DNA of 64,000 nt, taken from NCBI GenBank assembly GCA_902826615.1, contig CADEFN010000008.1, positions 146,912 through 210,911 of the forward strand. Direction: 5' to 3'. The translations under genes were made by a program, and so were the position numbers. The number at the start of each line of letters is the position of its first letter. Position 1 is the first letter of the stretch. Below, piece after piece: positions 1-7,756 of this stretch. The notes under the pieces are model-generated. The model was not told where the DNA came from and made no database searches. It saw only the letters and a program-made list of their open reading frames with translations. The stretch is from an uncultured Gemmatimonadota bacterium. Its GTDB lineage: Bacteria > Gemmatimonadota > Gemmatimonadetes > Gemmatimonadales > Gemmatimonadaceae.

Positions 1-1
1 C

Positions 2-1078
2 GGCAAGGGCGGTGAGCAGCAGGCCCAGAACAAAACCGGCGCCGGCAACCAGGGCACCCAGAAGGGCGAGCAGAGTGCCAGCGAAGCCGCTGAGCAGGCG
101 GCCCAGTCCATGGAGCAGGCGGCCAGCGAACTCGACAAGGCACGCCAGCAGCAGGTGGGTGAGTGGAAGAAGGAGCTGAGCGGAGAACTCGATCGCTCCA
201 TCCAGGAGATGCTGCAGCTGGCCCGTGAGCAGGATCAGCTGGAGAAATCCGCGCGCAGCGGGTCGTCGGCGTCACAGCTCCGGTCGCAGCAGAGCGCGCT
301 GCAGCAAGGGGTCGATCAGGCTATGCAGCGGTTGCAGGAAGCGGGCAACAAGTCCAGCCTGCTCTCGCAGCGATCCATGCGCATGATGCAGGACGCCCAG
401 CGCAAGGTGGAAGAAGCCACGCAGCAGACCCAGCGTGCCCAGACGGGTCAGCAGATGGCGAGCGCCATGCGTGAGTCGTCGGAAGGGCTGAACCAGGCGG
501 CGGCGTCGCTGGTGCGTGACCGTGAGCGGACCCAGAATTCGCAGTCGTCCACCGGATTTGCCGAGATGCTCGAGCAGCTGCAGCAGATGGCCAAGCAGCA
601 GCAGGGCATCAACTCGGCGATGCAGCAGCTGATGCCGCAGCAGCAGAAGCCGGGAGCGGATGGTCAGTCGCAGGCCCGGGAGCTGGCAAAGGAGCAACGC
701 GAGGTGGCCGCCCAGCTGGAAGAGAATGGCGACAAGGACAACAGCGGGCGTGCCGAAGAACTGGCGCGCGAGGCGCGACAGATTGCGCAGCAGCTGGAGT
801 CGGGGCAGCTCGACCCGGCCGTGCTCGAGCGTCAGCAGCGTCTCTTCCGCAAAATGCTCGATGCCGGCAAACTCCTCGAAGAGGCGGAACGGGAAGACAC
901 GGGGAAGCGCGAAGCCAAGCCGTGGACGGGCAGCGACGTGTTCACACCAAATGGCGGCAACGCCAGCGGCAAGGCGGCGTCGCGTTTTGCGCCACCGACG
1001 TGGAACGACCTGCGCGGTCTGACGCCCGAGGAACGACGGCTGGTGCTGGAGTACTTCAAGCGGATCAATGCGAGATAG
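2..1078 (+). CDS. Glutamine-rich coiled-coil protein, C-terminal part (DUF4175-like), 5' truncated
   Basis: The reading frame is open from the left edge to a TAG at 1076-1078, so the start lies outside the window; an internal ATG at 110 is not believed to be the real start because the sequence before it has the same Q/A/G/E-rich composition. The visible part has no membrane segment and consists of long Q/E/A/R-rich stretches typical of coiled coils (for example SQLRSQQSALQQ and MLEQLQQMAKQQQ), ending in a more conserved tail LTPEERRLVLEYFKR. This build resembles the soluble C-terminal half of DUF4175 / low-complexity membrane proteins, which carry transmembrane segments at the N-terminus. The next gene overlaps its last bases, so the two are probably translated together. 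Function is unknown and the family assignment is tentative. Confidence 0.7.
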   Translation, partial: GKGGEQQAQNKTGAGNQGTQKGEQSASEAAEQAAQSMEQAASELDKARQQQVGEWKKELSGELDRSIQEMLQLAREQDQLEKSARSGSSASQLRSQQSALQQGVDQAMQRLQEAGNKSSLLSQRSMRMMQDAQRKVEEATQQTQRAQTGQQMASAMRESSEGLNQAAASLVRDRERTQNSQSSTGFAEMLEQLQQMAKQQQGINSAMQQLMPQQQKPGADGQSQARELAKEQREVAAQLEENGDKDNSGRAEELAREARQIAQQLESGQLDPAVLERQQRLFRKMLDAGKLLEEAEREDTGKREAKPWTGSDVFTPNGGNASGKAASRFAPPTWNDLRGLTPEERRLVLEYFKRINAR

Positions 1079-3035
1079 CAGAGGCACGAGAGGCACGAGA
1101 AGCACGAGAAGCACGGGAGACCTACGTGGAGTAAGCAGGGCGAGACACTGGCGGTGCGTTGCGGCTCCCGTGGCGTCCCTCGACAGCTTCGCGGCGTCAC
1201 GAGACGACTTGCTCCAGCGTTCAGGGAGAAGCGTCACCCGCCGCGGCGTGGTGTGGCCACTCGTGCTTCTCGTGCTTCTCGTGCTTCCCGTGCTTCCCGT
1301 GCTTCCGCTCTCCGCGCAAGCTGGAAACACGGCCGAAGCGGCGCTCACGCGCGCGCTCGATCTCGAGGCAGACAACAAATGCCGCGAGGCGATTCCGCTG
1401 TACCGGCAGGCCATCACGGTCGAGGACCCGAGCGGCGTGATGCTCGGGCTCGAGCGGTGCTACAGCATGATCGGGCGCCCCGACTCACTGCTGCCGCTGC
1501 TCGACACGCTGCTCCTCAAGAGACCGAAGGATCCCACCCTGCGCACCATTCAGCTGCGGACCCTGAGCAGCACGCGCCGGGACCAGGATCTGGCAGTTGC
1601 CTTCGGCCAGTGGTCGAGCCTCTCACCTGAAGACCCGGCCCCGTATCGCACGTATGCCCAGGTGCTCCTGGAGCAGGGGCGGGCCCGCGGCGCGGACAGT
1701 GTGCTCCGGGAAGCGGCCGCGGCATTGGGGTCATCGCGTGCGCTGGCCGCGGAGTTTGCCCAGATGCAGTCAGCGCTTGGGCTTTGGGTGCCCGCAGCGA
1801 ACAGCTGGCGCGAGGCCATCGTGACGATGGACTATCTCGAGGGCGCCGCTGTATTCGGTTTGATGCCGGTCCCCGCGGCGGTGCGTGACTCGATCCGTGA
1901 GGTGTTCTCCGGCGCCCCGGTGGTCCTGAGCGCCCGCCGGGTGTTGGCGGGGCTGGAGCTCAAGTGGCGTCTGCCACGCAAGGCCTGGGAATCACTCTCG
2001 GGTTTGACGCCCGGCGACAGCGTGATTGCCGCCTGGCGCGAGTTTGCGGCCGAAGCCGAGGCAGAAGAAGCGTGGCTGACCGCGCGGGACGCCTTTGCGC
2101 GCGTGGCCGCTGAGCGTCCTGCTGACAAGGAAGTTGTTCTGCGTGCTGCCACCGCAGCGCTTAATGGGAGCGATCCCGTATCGGCGCTGGCGCTGCTGGG
2201 GAAGGGTGGCGACAATGGCGACGCGACGGTGTTGCTGCTGCGGGTGCGTGCGTTAGGCGCGCTGGGACGCGCGGCCGAGGCACAGCGGCTGGTGTCGGAG
2301 CGGGGCGGCTCGATGGACTCGGCAGGCATCCGGCTCGCGCATCGTACACTGGCGTGGGCGTGGATACGGGCCGGTGAACTGACCCAGGCACGTGCGGCGC
2401 TACAGATCGCTGGCGAGGGCACCGAAGAAGGTGAGCGGGTGGCGGCATGGCTTGCGCTCTACGAGGGAGATCTGAAAACGGCACGCCGCGGTTTGCGCCG
2501 GACGGACGAGCCCTCGCACGACGTGGTGACTGCCATGGCGCTGTTGTCGCGCACACGCGCGGATAGCTCGCCGGCCGTCGGCCATGCGTTTCTCACACTG
2601 GCCCGGGGCGACACGGGGCGTGCGGCGCAGGAGTTCGAAGTGGTGTCGGCGGCCATCGAAGACGCTGCACCCTTTTTGGAGGGGATCGCGGCGCGGCTTC
2701 ATGCCGCGGCCGGCGACACCGCGAAGGCCCTCGTACTGTGGCAGCGTCTGGTGGAGCAGCGTGGAGATACACCCGAGGCGGCCGAGTCTGATCTGGCTTG
2801 GGCGCGAGTGCTGCGTCAGCGCGGGGACACCACTCAGGCACTGGCGCGGCTGGAGCATCTGATTCTCACTTTTCCGCGAAGTGCCTTGGTGCCACAGGCG
2901 CGGCGTGAGATCGAGCTGATTCGGGGTGCAGTGCCATCGTTCGATGGGGCGCAGTTGCTCGCGTTCGCCGGACGCCACTCCGCGCATGATCGTTCTACGT
3001 CCTTTTCGCCTGCCGGGGGCCCCCCCCCCGATTGA
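1068..3035 (+). CDS. Secreted TPR-repeat protein
   Basis: Product of up to 655 residues. The ATG at 1068 overlaps the end of the previous gene by 11 bases, which suggests translational coupling, but it puts the signal peptide at residues 58-85 (RR, then a hydrophobic L/V/P core, then SAQA); a TTG at 1209 would give a normal N-terminus and a 608-residue protein, so the start is uncertain. After the signal peptide the sequence is made of helical A/L/R-rich repeats of the tetratricopeptide type (for example EAIPLYRQAI and AAEAQRLVSERG) through to about residue 640. TPR proteins act as periplasmic scaffolds. The hydrophobic core is encoded by a 9-bp tandem repeat, and the last codons lie in a G5C10 run; both could vary in length. 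Confidence 0.8.
   Translation: MRDSRGTRGTRSTRSTGDLRGVSRARHWRCVAAPVASLDSFAASRDDLLQRSGRSVTRRGVVWPLVLLVLLVLPVLPVLPLSAQAGNTAEAALTRALDLEADNKCREAIPLYRQAITVEDPSGVMLGLERCYSMIGRPDSLLPLLDTLLLKRPKDPTLRTIQLRTLSSTRRDQDLAVAFGQWSSLSPEDPAPYRTYAQVLLEQGRARGADSVLREAAAALGSSRALAAEFAQMQSALGLWVPAANSWREAIVTMDYLEGAAVFGLMPVPAAVRDSIREVFSGAPVVLSARRVLAGLELKWRLPRKAWESLSGLTPGDSVIAAWREFAAEAEAEEAWLTARDAFARVAAERPADKEVVLRAATAALNGSDPVSALALLGKGGDNGDATVLLLRVRALGALGRAAEAQRLVSERGGSMDSAGIRLAHRTLAWAWIRAGELTQARAALQIAGEGTEEGERVAAWLALYEGDLKTARRGLRRTDEPSHDVVTAMALLSRTRADSSPAVGHAFLTLARGDTGRAAQEFEVVSAAIEDAAPFLEGIAARLHAAAGDTAKALVLWQRLVEQRGDTPEAAESDLAWARVLRQRGDTTQALARLEHLILTFPRSALVPQARREIELIRGAVPSFDGAQLLAFAGRHSAHDRSTSFSPAGGPPPD
1081..1116 (+). 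repeat. Four 9-bp tandem units (GAGGCACGA / GAAGCACGA)
   Basis: Units begin at 1081, 1090, 1099 and 1108. They read as Arg-Gly-Thr / Arg-Ser-Thr if translation starts at 1068. The array is the inverted counterpart of the one at 1261-1305. Confidence 0.9.
1261..1305 (+). repeat. Five 9-bp tandem units (TCGTGCTTC / CCGTGCTTC), inverted relative to 1081-1116
   Basis: Units begin at 1261, 1270, 1279, 1288 and 1297. They encode the Leu-Val-Leu / Pro-Val-Leu core of the signal peptide of the TPR protein. The reverse complement of the unit is GAAGCACGA, the unit of the upstream array, so the two arrays can pair across a spacer of 144 bases. Confidence 0.9.
3015..3029 (+). repeat. Homopolymer run G5C10
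   Basis: Five G followed directly by ten C, within the last codons (Gly-Gly-Pro-Pro-Pro) of the TPR gene. A slip here would change only the C-terminal tail and move the stop codon. Confidence 0.9.
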
Positions 3036-3083
3036 AAAATACCGCCGGATCGCTTGATCTGGCCAACCATTCCATTGCAACTC

Positions 3084-4364
3084 GTGTCATTTTCCCGCAT
3101 CTCCCCCCTCAAGTCGCTCGCTGCTCTGCTGCTCGTGGCTGCCACCGCCCGCGAGGCACGCACGCAGCAACTGCTCGTCCCCATGGACGACCGGCAGACC
3201 AACGCGCTCAAGTCCTACGGCCTGGTCTTCAACGCCCTCCGCGACGGCAACAAGGCTGACTGGCTGCTCAACTATCGAGGGGGTGCGTTTCTCCTCCCCG
3301 ATGCGCCCGACATCCGCAAGCGCGCCACACTCGATGGCATCACCTTCGAGCCCATCACCAACGCCGGTGTGGCCGCCCTCAAGAGTGAAATCGCGTCGAG
3401 CAACATGGACATGGTGTCGCTCGAACGGGCGCCCAAGATCGCCATCTACAAACCGCTCAAGTCGCCCCCGTGGGACGACGCCGTGACCCTCGCACTCAAG
3501 TACGCCGGCATCGAGTTCACCTCCATGTATGACGAGGAGGTCGTGAACGGTGACCTCGGCAAGGTCGACTGGCTGCACCTGCACCACGAAGATTTCACCG
3601 GCCAGCTCAACAAGCTGTACCTCGGCTTTCGCGACACGCCCTGGTTCATCGAGCAGCGAGAAAGCCAGCTCGCCACCGCTCGCAAACTCGGCATGGCAAA
3701 CATTCCCACCCTCAAGAAGAACGTCGCCGAAAAAATGCGGCAGTTTGTCGAGCGCGGCGGGTTCCTGTTCGCCATGTGTGGAGCAACCGAGACCCTGGCG
3801 CTGGCCATCGCGGCTCACCAGACCGACATCGCCGGAAGTTTTGCCGACAACACGCCAGTGGACGAAGCCGCGGACCAGAAACTCGATTGGGAGCGGTCCT
3901 TCGGCTTTCGCGGTGTGCACCTCGAGCCGTCACCCTTTGTGAACTCGATGAGTGACATCGACGGCCACCAGGTGAACGTGCCCGGACGCCGGCAGCCCCT
4001 GGGCCAGTTCTCCCTCTTCAGCTTTTCGGCCAAGTTCGATCCCGTTGCCACCATGCTGGTGCAGAATCACCGCAACGTGATTCCCGACTTCTATGGTGTC
4101 ACGACGTCGTTCACCAAGAGCACGCTCAAACAGGGCGTCTCGATTCTGGCGCAGGAAGAAGGCGCGCCGTGGGTGAAGTACGTGCACGGCGACTACGGCA
4201 AGGGATCGTGGACCTTCCTTGGCGGGCACGACCCCGAGGATCCGCAGCACAACATCGGCGCGGCACCCACCGATCTTTCCTTGCACCCCAACTCCCCGGG
4301 GTATCGGCTGATCCTCAACAACGTGCTCTTCCCGGCAGCAAAGAAAAAGCCGCTCAAGACGTAG
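3084..4364 (+). CDS. Secreted protein of unknown function
   Basis: About 427 residues from a GTG at 3084, chosen because it gives a compact signal peptide (basic start, core LKSLAALLLVAATA, then a cleavage region near ARTQQ); a TTG at 3054 would add 10 residues. The mature part begins LLVPMDDRQTNALKSYGLVF and continues with LLNYRGGAF. I recall similar exported proteins being labelled 'asparagine synthetase B' in databases, but no glutaminase or synthetase motif is visible here and I do not support that name. The region around residues 230-260 (GGFLFAMCGATETLALAIAAH) and the closing segment (WTFLGGHDPEDPQHNIG) are reminiscent of a class-I-amidotransferase-like Rossmann fold, which is speculative. 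The gene begins about 50 bases after the TPR gene on the same strand. Confidence 0.75.
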   Translation: MSFSRISPLKSLAALLLVAATAREARTQQLLVPMDDRQTNALKSYGLVFNALRDGNKADWLLNYRGGAFLLPDAPDIRKRATLDGITFEPITNAGVAALKSEIASSNMDMVSLERAPKIAIYKPLKSPPWDDAVTLALKYAGIEFTSMYDEEVVNGDLGKVDWLHLHHEDFTGQLNKLYLGFRDTPWFIEQRESQLATARKLGMANIPTLKKNVAEKMRQFVERGGFLFAMCGATETLALAIAAHQTDIAGSFADNTPVDEAADQKLDWERSFGFRGVHLEPSPFVNSMSDIDGHQVNVPGRRQPLGQFSLFSFSAKFDPVATMLVQNHRNVIPDFYGVTTSFTKSTLKQGVSILAQEEGAPWVKYVHGDYGKGSWTFLGGHDPEDPQHNIGAAPTDLSLHPNSPGYRLILNNVLFPAAKKKPLKT

Positions 4365-4426
4365 GAGAGGGTAGGGAGCAGGGCAGACCGCAGCGCCGAG
4401 TAGACGAAACCATTCGAGGTCGGTAT

Positions 4427-4461
4427 CTACCGTCTGCCATCTGCCATCTGACATCTGCCGT
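4427..4461 (+). repeat. Five 7-bp tandem units (CTGCCAT-type)
   Basis: Units CTACCGT, CTGCCAT, CTGCCAT, CTGACAT, CTGCCGT occupy 4427-4461, just before the start of the helicase gene. GGCAGAC at 4382-4388 can pair with GTCTGCC at 4432-4438, giving a 7-bp stem with a loop of about 43 bases. No sigma-factor promoter is evident. Confidence 0.75.
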
Positions 4462-4469
4462 CCGAGTCA

Positions 4470-6938
4470 TTGTCGCGCCTCTCTCCCGCTGCTGCCACCG
4501 CCGTGCGTTCCGCCATTCAGCTGGCGGGTGGGCGTGAGGTGTGTTTTGTCTGCAAGATGGACGGCGACGGCCTCGTCATTGCCGCGCGCGTTGTGGCGCG
4601 GGGCGATGTGCGGAGTGTGCTGGCGCTTCCGGGCTTTGCCCAGCGTGGCGAGATGCTCCTGCACAACCATCCATCGGGTGTCCTTGAACCGTCGGGGCCC
4701 GACCTGGACATTGCCGCCCGAATGCACGACGATGGCATCGGTTTCGCCATCACCAACAACGACGCCAGCGAGTTGTACGTCGTCGTGGAGGTTCCGCGCG
4801 AGATCCGCTTTGCGCCCATCTCCATCGATGGCATCGATGAGACACTCGGCCCGGGCGGCGGTGTGGCCGGGATGCATACACGGTTTGAGGATCGGCCAAC
4901 GCAGCGTGAGTACGCTCGCACTATTGCGCGTCTCTACAACACCGGTGGCATCGGGCTGCTGGAGGCGGGCACCGGAGTCGGAAAATCGTTAGGCTACCTG
5001 GTGCCGGCGCTGCGCTGGGCGGCGGCCAATGGACAGCGGACCATCGTGTCCACCAACACCATCAACCTGCAGGAACAGCTCGTCGGCAAGGATCTCCCCT
5101 TTCTGGCGCAGGCACTCAGTGACCAGCCCGTGCGGTTTGCGTTGCTCAAGGGATGGCGCAACTACCTCTGCCTCCTGCGGCTGGAGCAGGCCAGGGGTGC
5201 CGGCGCGACGTTGTTCGACGACTCCCACTCGACTGACCTTGCCGCCGTGGCGGCGTGGGCCGACACCACCACCGACGGCTCGCTGAGTGACATGCCGGCG
5301 CCTCCGCGCTCGGAGGTGTGGGACGAAGTGGCAGCGGAGCCCGACCTCTGTCTGCGCCTCCAGTGTTCGCACTTCGACAAGTGCTTTCTCTTCGCGGCGC
5401 GTCGTCAGGCAGCACAAGCCGACGTGGTGGTGGTGAATCATCATCTGCTTCTGGCGGACCTCGCGGTTCGGCGGGCGTCGCAGAACTGGGAAGAGGCGGC
5501 CGTGCTTCCGCCCTTCGACCGGCTCATTGTCGACGAGGGACATCATCTCGAGGATGCGGCGGCCAGTCACCTCGGCGCCACCGCGAGTTATCGCGGTATC
5601 CAGCGGTTGTTCTCCCGGCTCGAGCGGCGGGGGCGTGGTCTCTTGCCCACTCTCTCCCAACGGTTAGGTACGCGCAAAGACCTGCTGAGTGTCGCGTCGC
5701 TCGATCTGGTGCATGCTCGTCTCTTTCCTGCCGTGCAGGCCGCGCGCGAAAAGGGGGCCACGGTATTCGAGATGCTCGACGGCGTCATGCGGGAGTCGAA
5801 CCAGAGCATCATGCGCCTCACCCGCGACTTCGACGATCACCCGGTGTGGAAGGCAGGACTCGACGCCGCCCTCGACGACCTGCTGAAGGAGTTCACCCTC
5901 ATCAGTGACAACCTGCGGCTCATTCGAGAGCGCATGGAGACCGATGAACGGCTGATGGACGTGAATGCGGCACTGCTGGCGGAGGTGCGCGGCGTCGCGC
6001 GCCGGCTCGACCTGGCGGGTGACGCGCTGCGTCAGGCGTTGCGTCCCTCGGGGCGGATGAAAACGGTGCGATGGCTCGAGGTGCGGGGAAAGGAGCGGCA
6101 CCTCGCGGCGACCTCGGTTCCTCTCGATCTCGCCCCGATTCTTCGAGACGATCTCTTCCGGCGTGTAGAGACGACCGTGGTGACCAGCGCCACGCTGGCG
6201 ACCGAAGGGCGCTTTGACTTCATGCGTAAGCGACTGGGGTTGACGGAGAACGATGTCGAGCCCGAAGCCGCGGTTTATGCGTCGCCCTTTGACTATGCGA
6301 CGCAGTCGCTGCTCGCCGTGCCGCTCGATGTGCCGGTGCCTAACGCCGACCCCCAGGGACACTTCAGCGCCGTGCTCGACGCCACAGAAATGCTCGCCCA
6401 GGCGTCGCGTGGCGGTCTTTTTGTGCTCTTCACCAGCCACCGGGATGTGAAGGCGGCCGCGGTGGCATTGCGCGCGGGACCACTGGGCGCCGCGTTTCCC
6501 CTGCTGGTGCATGGCGAGGATACCCGTGACGCGCTCCTGCGCCGTTTCCGTGAGGCCGGCGATGCCATCCTCATCGGGACCGCATCGTTCTGGGAGGGCG
6601 TCGATGTGCCGGGAGATGCGCTGCGGGCGCTCCTGCTGGCCAAACTCCCTTTCCGCGTGCCAACCGAGCCACTCACCGCGGCCCACTGCGAGGCGATCGA
6701 GGCACGGGGCGGTGATCCCTTTCAGGAGTACATGCTCCCCCACGCCGCGCTCCGGCTCAAACAGGGCTTCGGCCGGCTTATCCGCACCCGGGACGATCGC
6801 GGTGTGGTGCTCCTCATGGACTCCCGCGTTGCCTCCAAGCGGTACGGAGAGGATCTTCTGGAAGGGCTTCCCCCTGCTCGTCGTATTCTCGCCCCCTGGG
6901 CTGAGGTACAGCGGGCAATCCGGAAGTTCTACAAGTAG
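4470..6938 (+). CDS. DinG/XPD-type ATP-dependent helicase with N-terminal RadC-like JAMM domain
   Basis: 822 residues from a TTG at 4470. Residues 20-110 look like a RadC/JAB domain: H65-N-H67-P-S-G, then PS and D78, with a possible acidic partner at E23. Residues 140-822 form a superfamily 2 helicase of the DinG/XPD group: Walker A EAGTGVGKS (165-173), motif STNTINLQEQL, DEAH-like VDEGHHLED, motif VTSATLA, and motif VI GRLIRTRDDRGVVLLMD near the C-terminus. Cysteines in NYLCLL and LCLRLQCSHFDKCF match the XPD-type 4Fe-4S cluster. DinG enzymes unwind DNA 5'-3' and resolve R-loops and forks. E. coli DinG has no such N-terminal domain, and Bacillus-type DinG carries an exonuclease instead, so this arrangement is unusual. 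The gene appears monocistronic. Confidence 0.9.
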   Translation: MSRLSPAAATAVRSAIQLAGGREVCFVCKMDGDGLVIAARVVARGDVRSVLALPGFAQRGEMLLHNHPSGVLEPSGPDLDIAARMHDDGIGFAITNNDASELYVVVEVPREIRFAPISIDGIDETLGPGGGVAGMHTRFEDRPTQREYARTIARLYNTGGIGLLEAGTGVGKSLGYLVPALRWAAANGQRTIVSTNTINLQEQLVGKDLPFLAQALSDQPVRFALLKGWRNYLCLLRLEQARGAGATLFDDSHSTDLAAVAAWADTTTDGSLSDMPAPPRSEVWDEVAAEPDLCLRLQCSHFDKCFLFAARRQAAQADVVVVNHHLLLADLAVRRASQNWEEAAVLPPFDRLIVDEGHHLEDAAASHLGATASYRGIQRLFSRLERRGRGLLPTLSQRLGTRKDLLSVASLDLVHARLFPAVQAAREKGATVFEMLDGVMRESNQSIMRLTRDFDDHPVWKAGLDAALDDLLKEFTLISDNLRLIRERMETDERLMDVNAALLAEVRGVARRLDLAGDALRQALRPSGRMKTVRWLEVRGKERHLAATSVPLDLAPILRDDLFRRVETTVVTSATLATEGRFDFMRKRLGLTENDVEPEAAVYASPFDYATQSLLAVPLDVPVPNADPQGHFSAVLDATEMLAQASRGGLFVLFTSHRDVKAAAVALRAGPLGAAFPLLVHGEDTRDALLRRFREAGDAILIGTASFWEGVDVPGDALRALLLAKLPFRVPTEPLTAAHCEAIEARGGDPFQEYMLPHAALRLKQGFGRLIRTRDDRGVVLLMDSRVASKRYGEDLLEGLPPARRILAPWAEVQRAIRKFYK

Positions 6939-6998
6939 CCGCCGCCGGCCGAGCCCAGCGCCGGCCACCACTCTATTCATCCAACCGCTCGCGCCACC

Positions 6999-7613
6999 GT
7001 GCTCTCACCCCGCCCATCGAAAATCGTCTGCATCGGACGCAACTACGCCGATCACGCCAAGGAACTCGGCAACACCGTACCAGATGCCGAGCCGCTCTTT
7101 TTCCTCAAGCCTCCTTCGAGCCTTATCTGGAACGGGGACGCGATTGTTCTCCCCTCGCAGTCACAGCAGGTGGAGCACGAAGGGGAGATCGGCGTGATCA
7201 TCGGAGCCACCCTGCGTAACGCGAGCGAGGCGGACGCAGCGGGCGCCATTCGCGGCATTGTGGCCGTGAATGACGTGACGGCGCGCGATCTGCAAAAGAA
7301 GGATTCGCAGTGGACCAGGGCAAAGGGCTTCGACACCTTTTGCGCGGTCGGTGAGGTGCACTTCGGCTCGGCCGACCTGGGAAACATCGAGGTGATCACC
7401 CGCGTCAACGGAGTGGAGAAGCAGCGGGGGAACTCCAATCAGATGGCCTTTTCCATCCCCTTTTGCCTCTCGTACATCTCGAAGATCATGACGCTGGAGC
7501 CGGGTGACCTGGTGGCGACCGGCACCCCGGCCGGGGTGGGGCGTTTATCTTCTGGAGACGTGGTAGAGGTCGAGGTGGTGGGCTTCAGCAAGCTTCGTAA
7601 TCCGGTTCGATAA
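6999..7613 (+). CDS. Fumarylacetoacetate hydrolase family protein
   Basis: 204 residues from GTG 6999. It contains the FAH fold signature: CIGRNYADHAKELG near the N-terminus, the metal-binding VEHEGEIGVIIG (glutamates around residue 50), NDVTARDLQKKD and the closing VATGTPAGVG. Small FAH proteins of this length cleave C-C bonds or decarboxylate and isomerise 2-oxo acids such as fumarylpyruvate or oxaloacetate; the substrate cannot be told from sequence. It is 60 bases downstream of the helicase gene and followed by a hairpin at 7630-7668, so it may end the transcript. Confidence 0.9.
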   Translation: MLSPRPSKIVCIGRNYADHAKELGNTVPDAEPLFFLKPPSSLIWNGDAIVLPSQSQQVEHEGEIGVIIGATLRNASEADAAGAIRGIVAVNDVTARDLQKKDSQWTRAKGFDTFCAVGEVHFGSADLGNIEVITRVNGVEKQRGNSNQMAFSIPFCLSYISKIMTLEPGDLVATGTPAGVGRLSSGDVVEVEVVGFSKLRNPVR

Positions 7614-7629
7614 CGAAAGTCGAGGTACC

Positions 7630-7668
7630 GGGTTGTCCCCACCACGCGTTAATACATGGGGGCAACCC
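7630..7668 (+). terminator. Hairpin after the FAH gene
   Basis: GGGTTGTCCCC (7630-7640) pairs with GGGGGCAACCC (7658-7668), an 11-bp stem with one G-U pair and a 17-base loop. No T-run follows, so intrinsic termination is uncertain; it may stabilise the transcript end. Confidence 0.5.
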
Positions 7669-7756
7669 AACGGGGGCGCGGGGTAGACAGAGAAGGTGTG
7701 AGGTGGGGCGGCGCGCGGCTCCGGTGTCCTGCCGGTAACGTCCAATTCGAGGTGTG

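Noticed and set aside
1081-1305. A CRISPR array
   Set aside because: Units are 9 bp, directly abutting and with no spacers, so this is a simple tandem repeat. No other part of the window has spaced repeats.
272-1417. Long antisense reading frame of 381 codons over the coiled-coil gene
   Set aside because: It is the reverse image of a Q-rich, GC-rich gene, has a low-complexity Leu/Arg composition and no recognisable domain; the plus-strand frame is the coherent one.
5664-6980. 438-codon minus-strand frame over the helicase gene
   Set aside because: It lies fully antisense to a helicase with all motifs intact and has no family features. GC-rich genomes give long antisense frames by chance.
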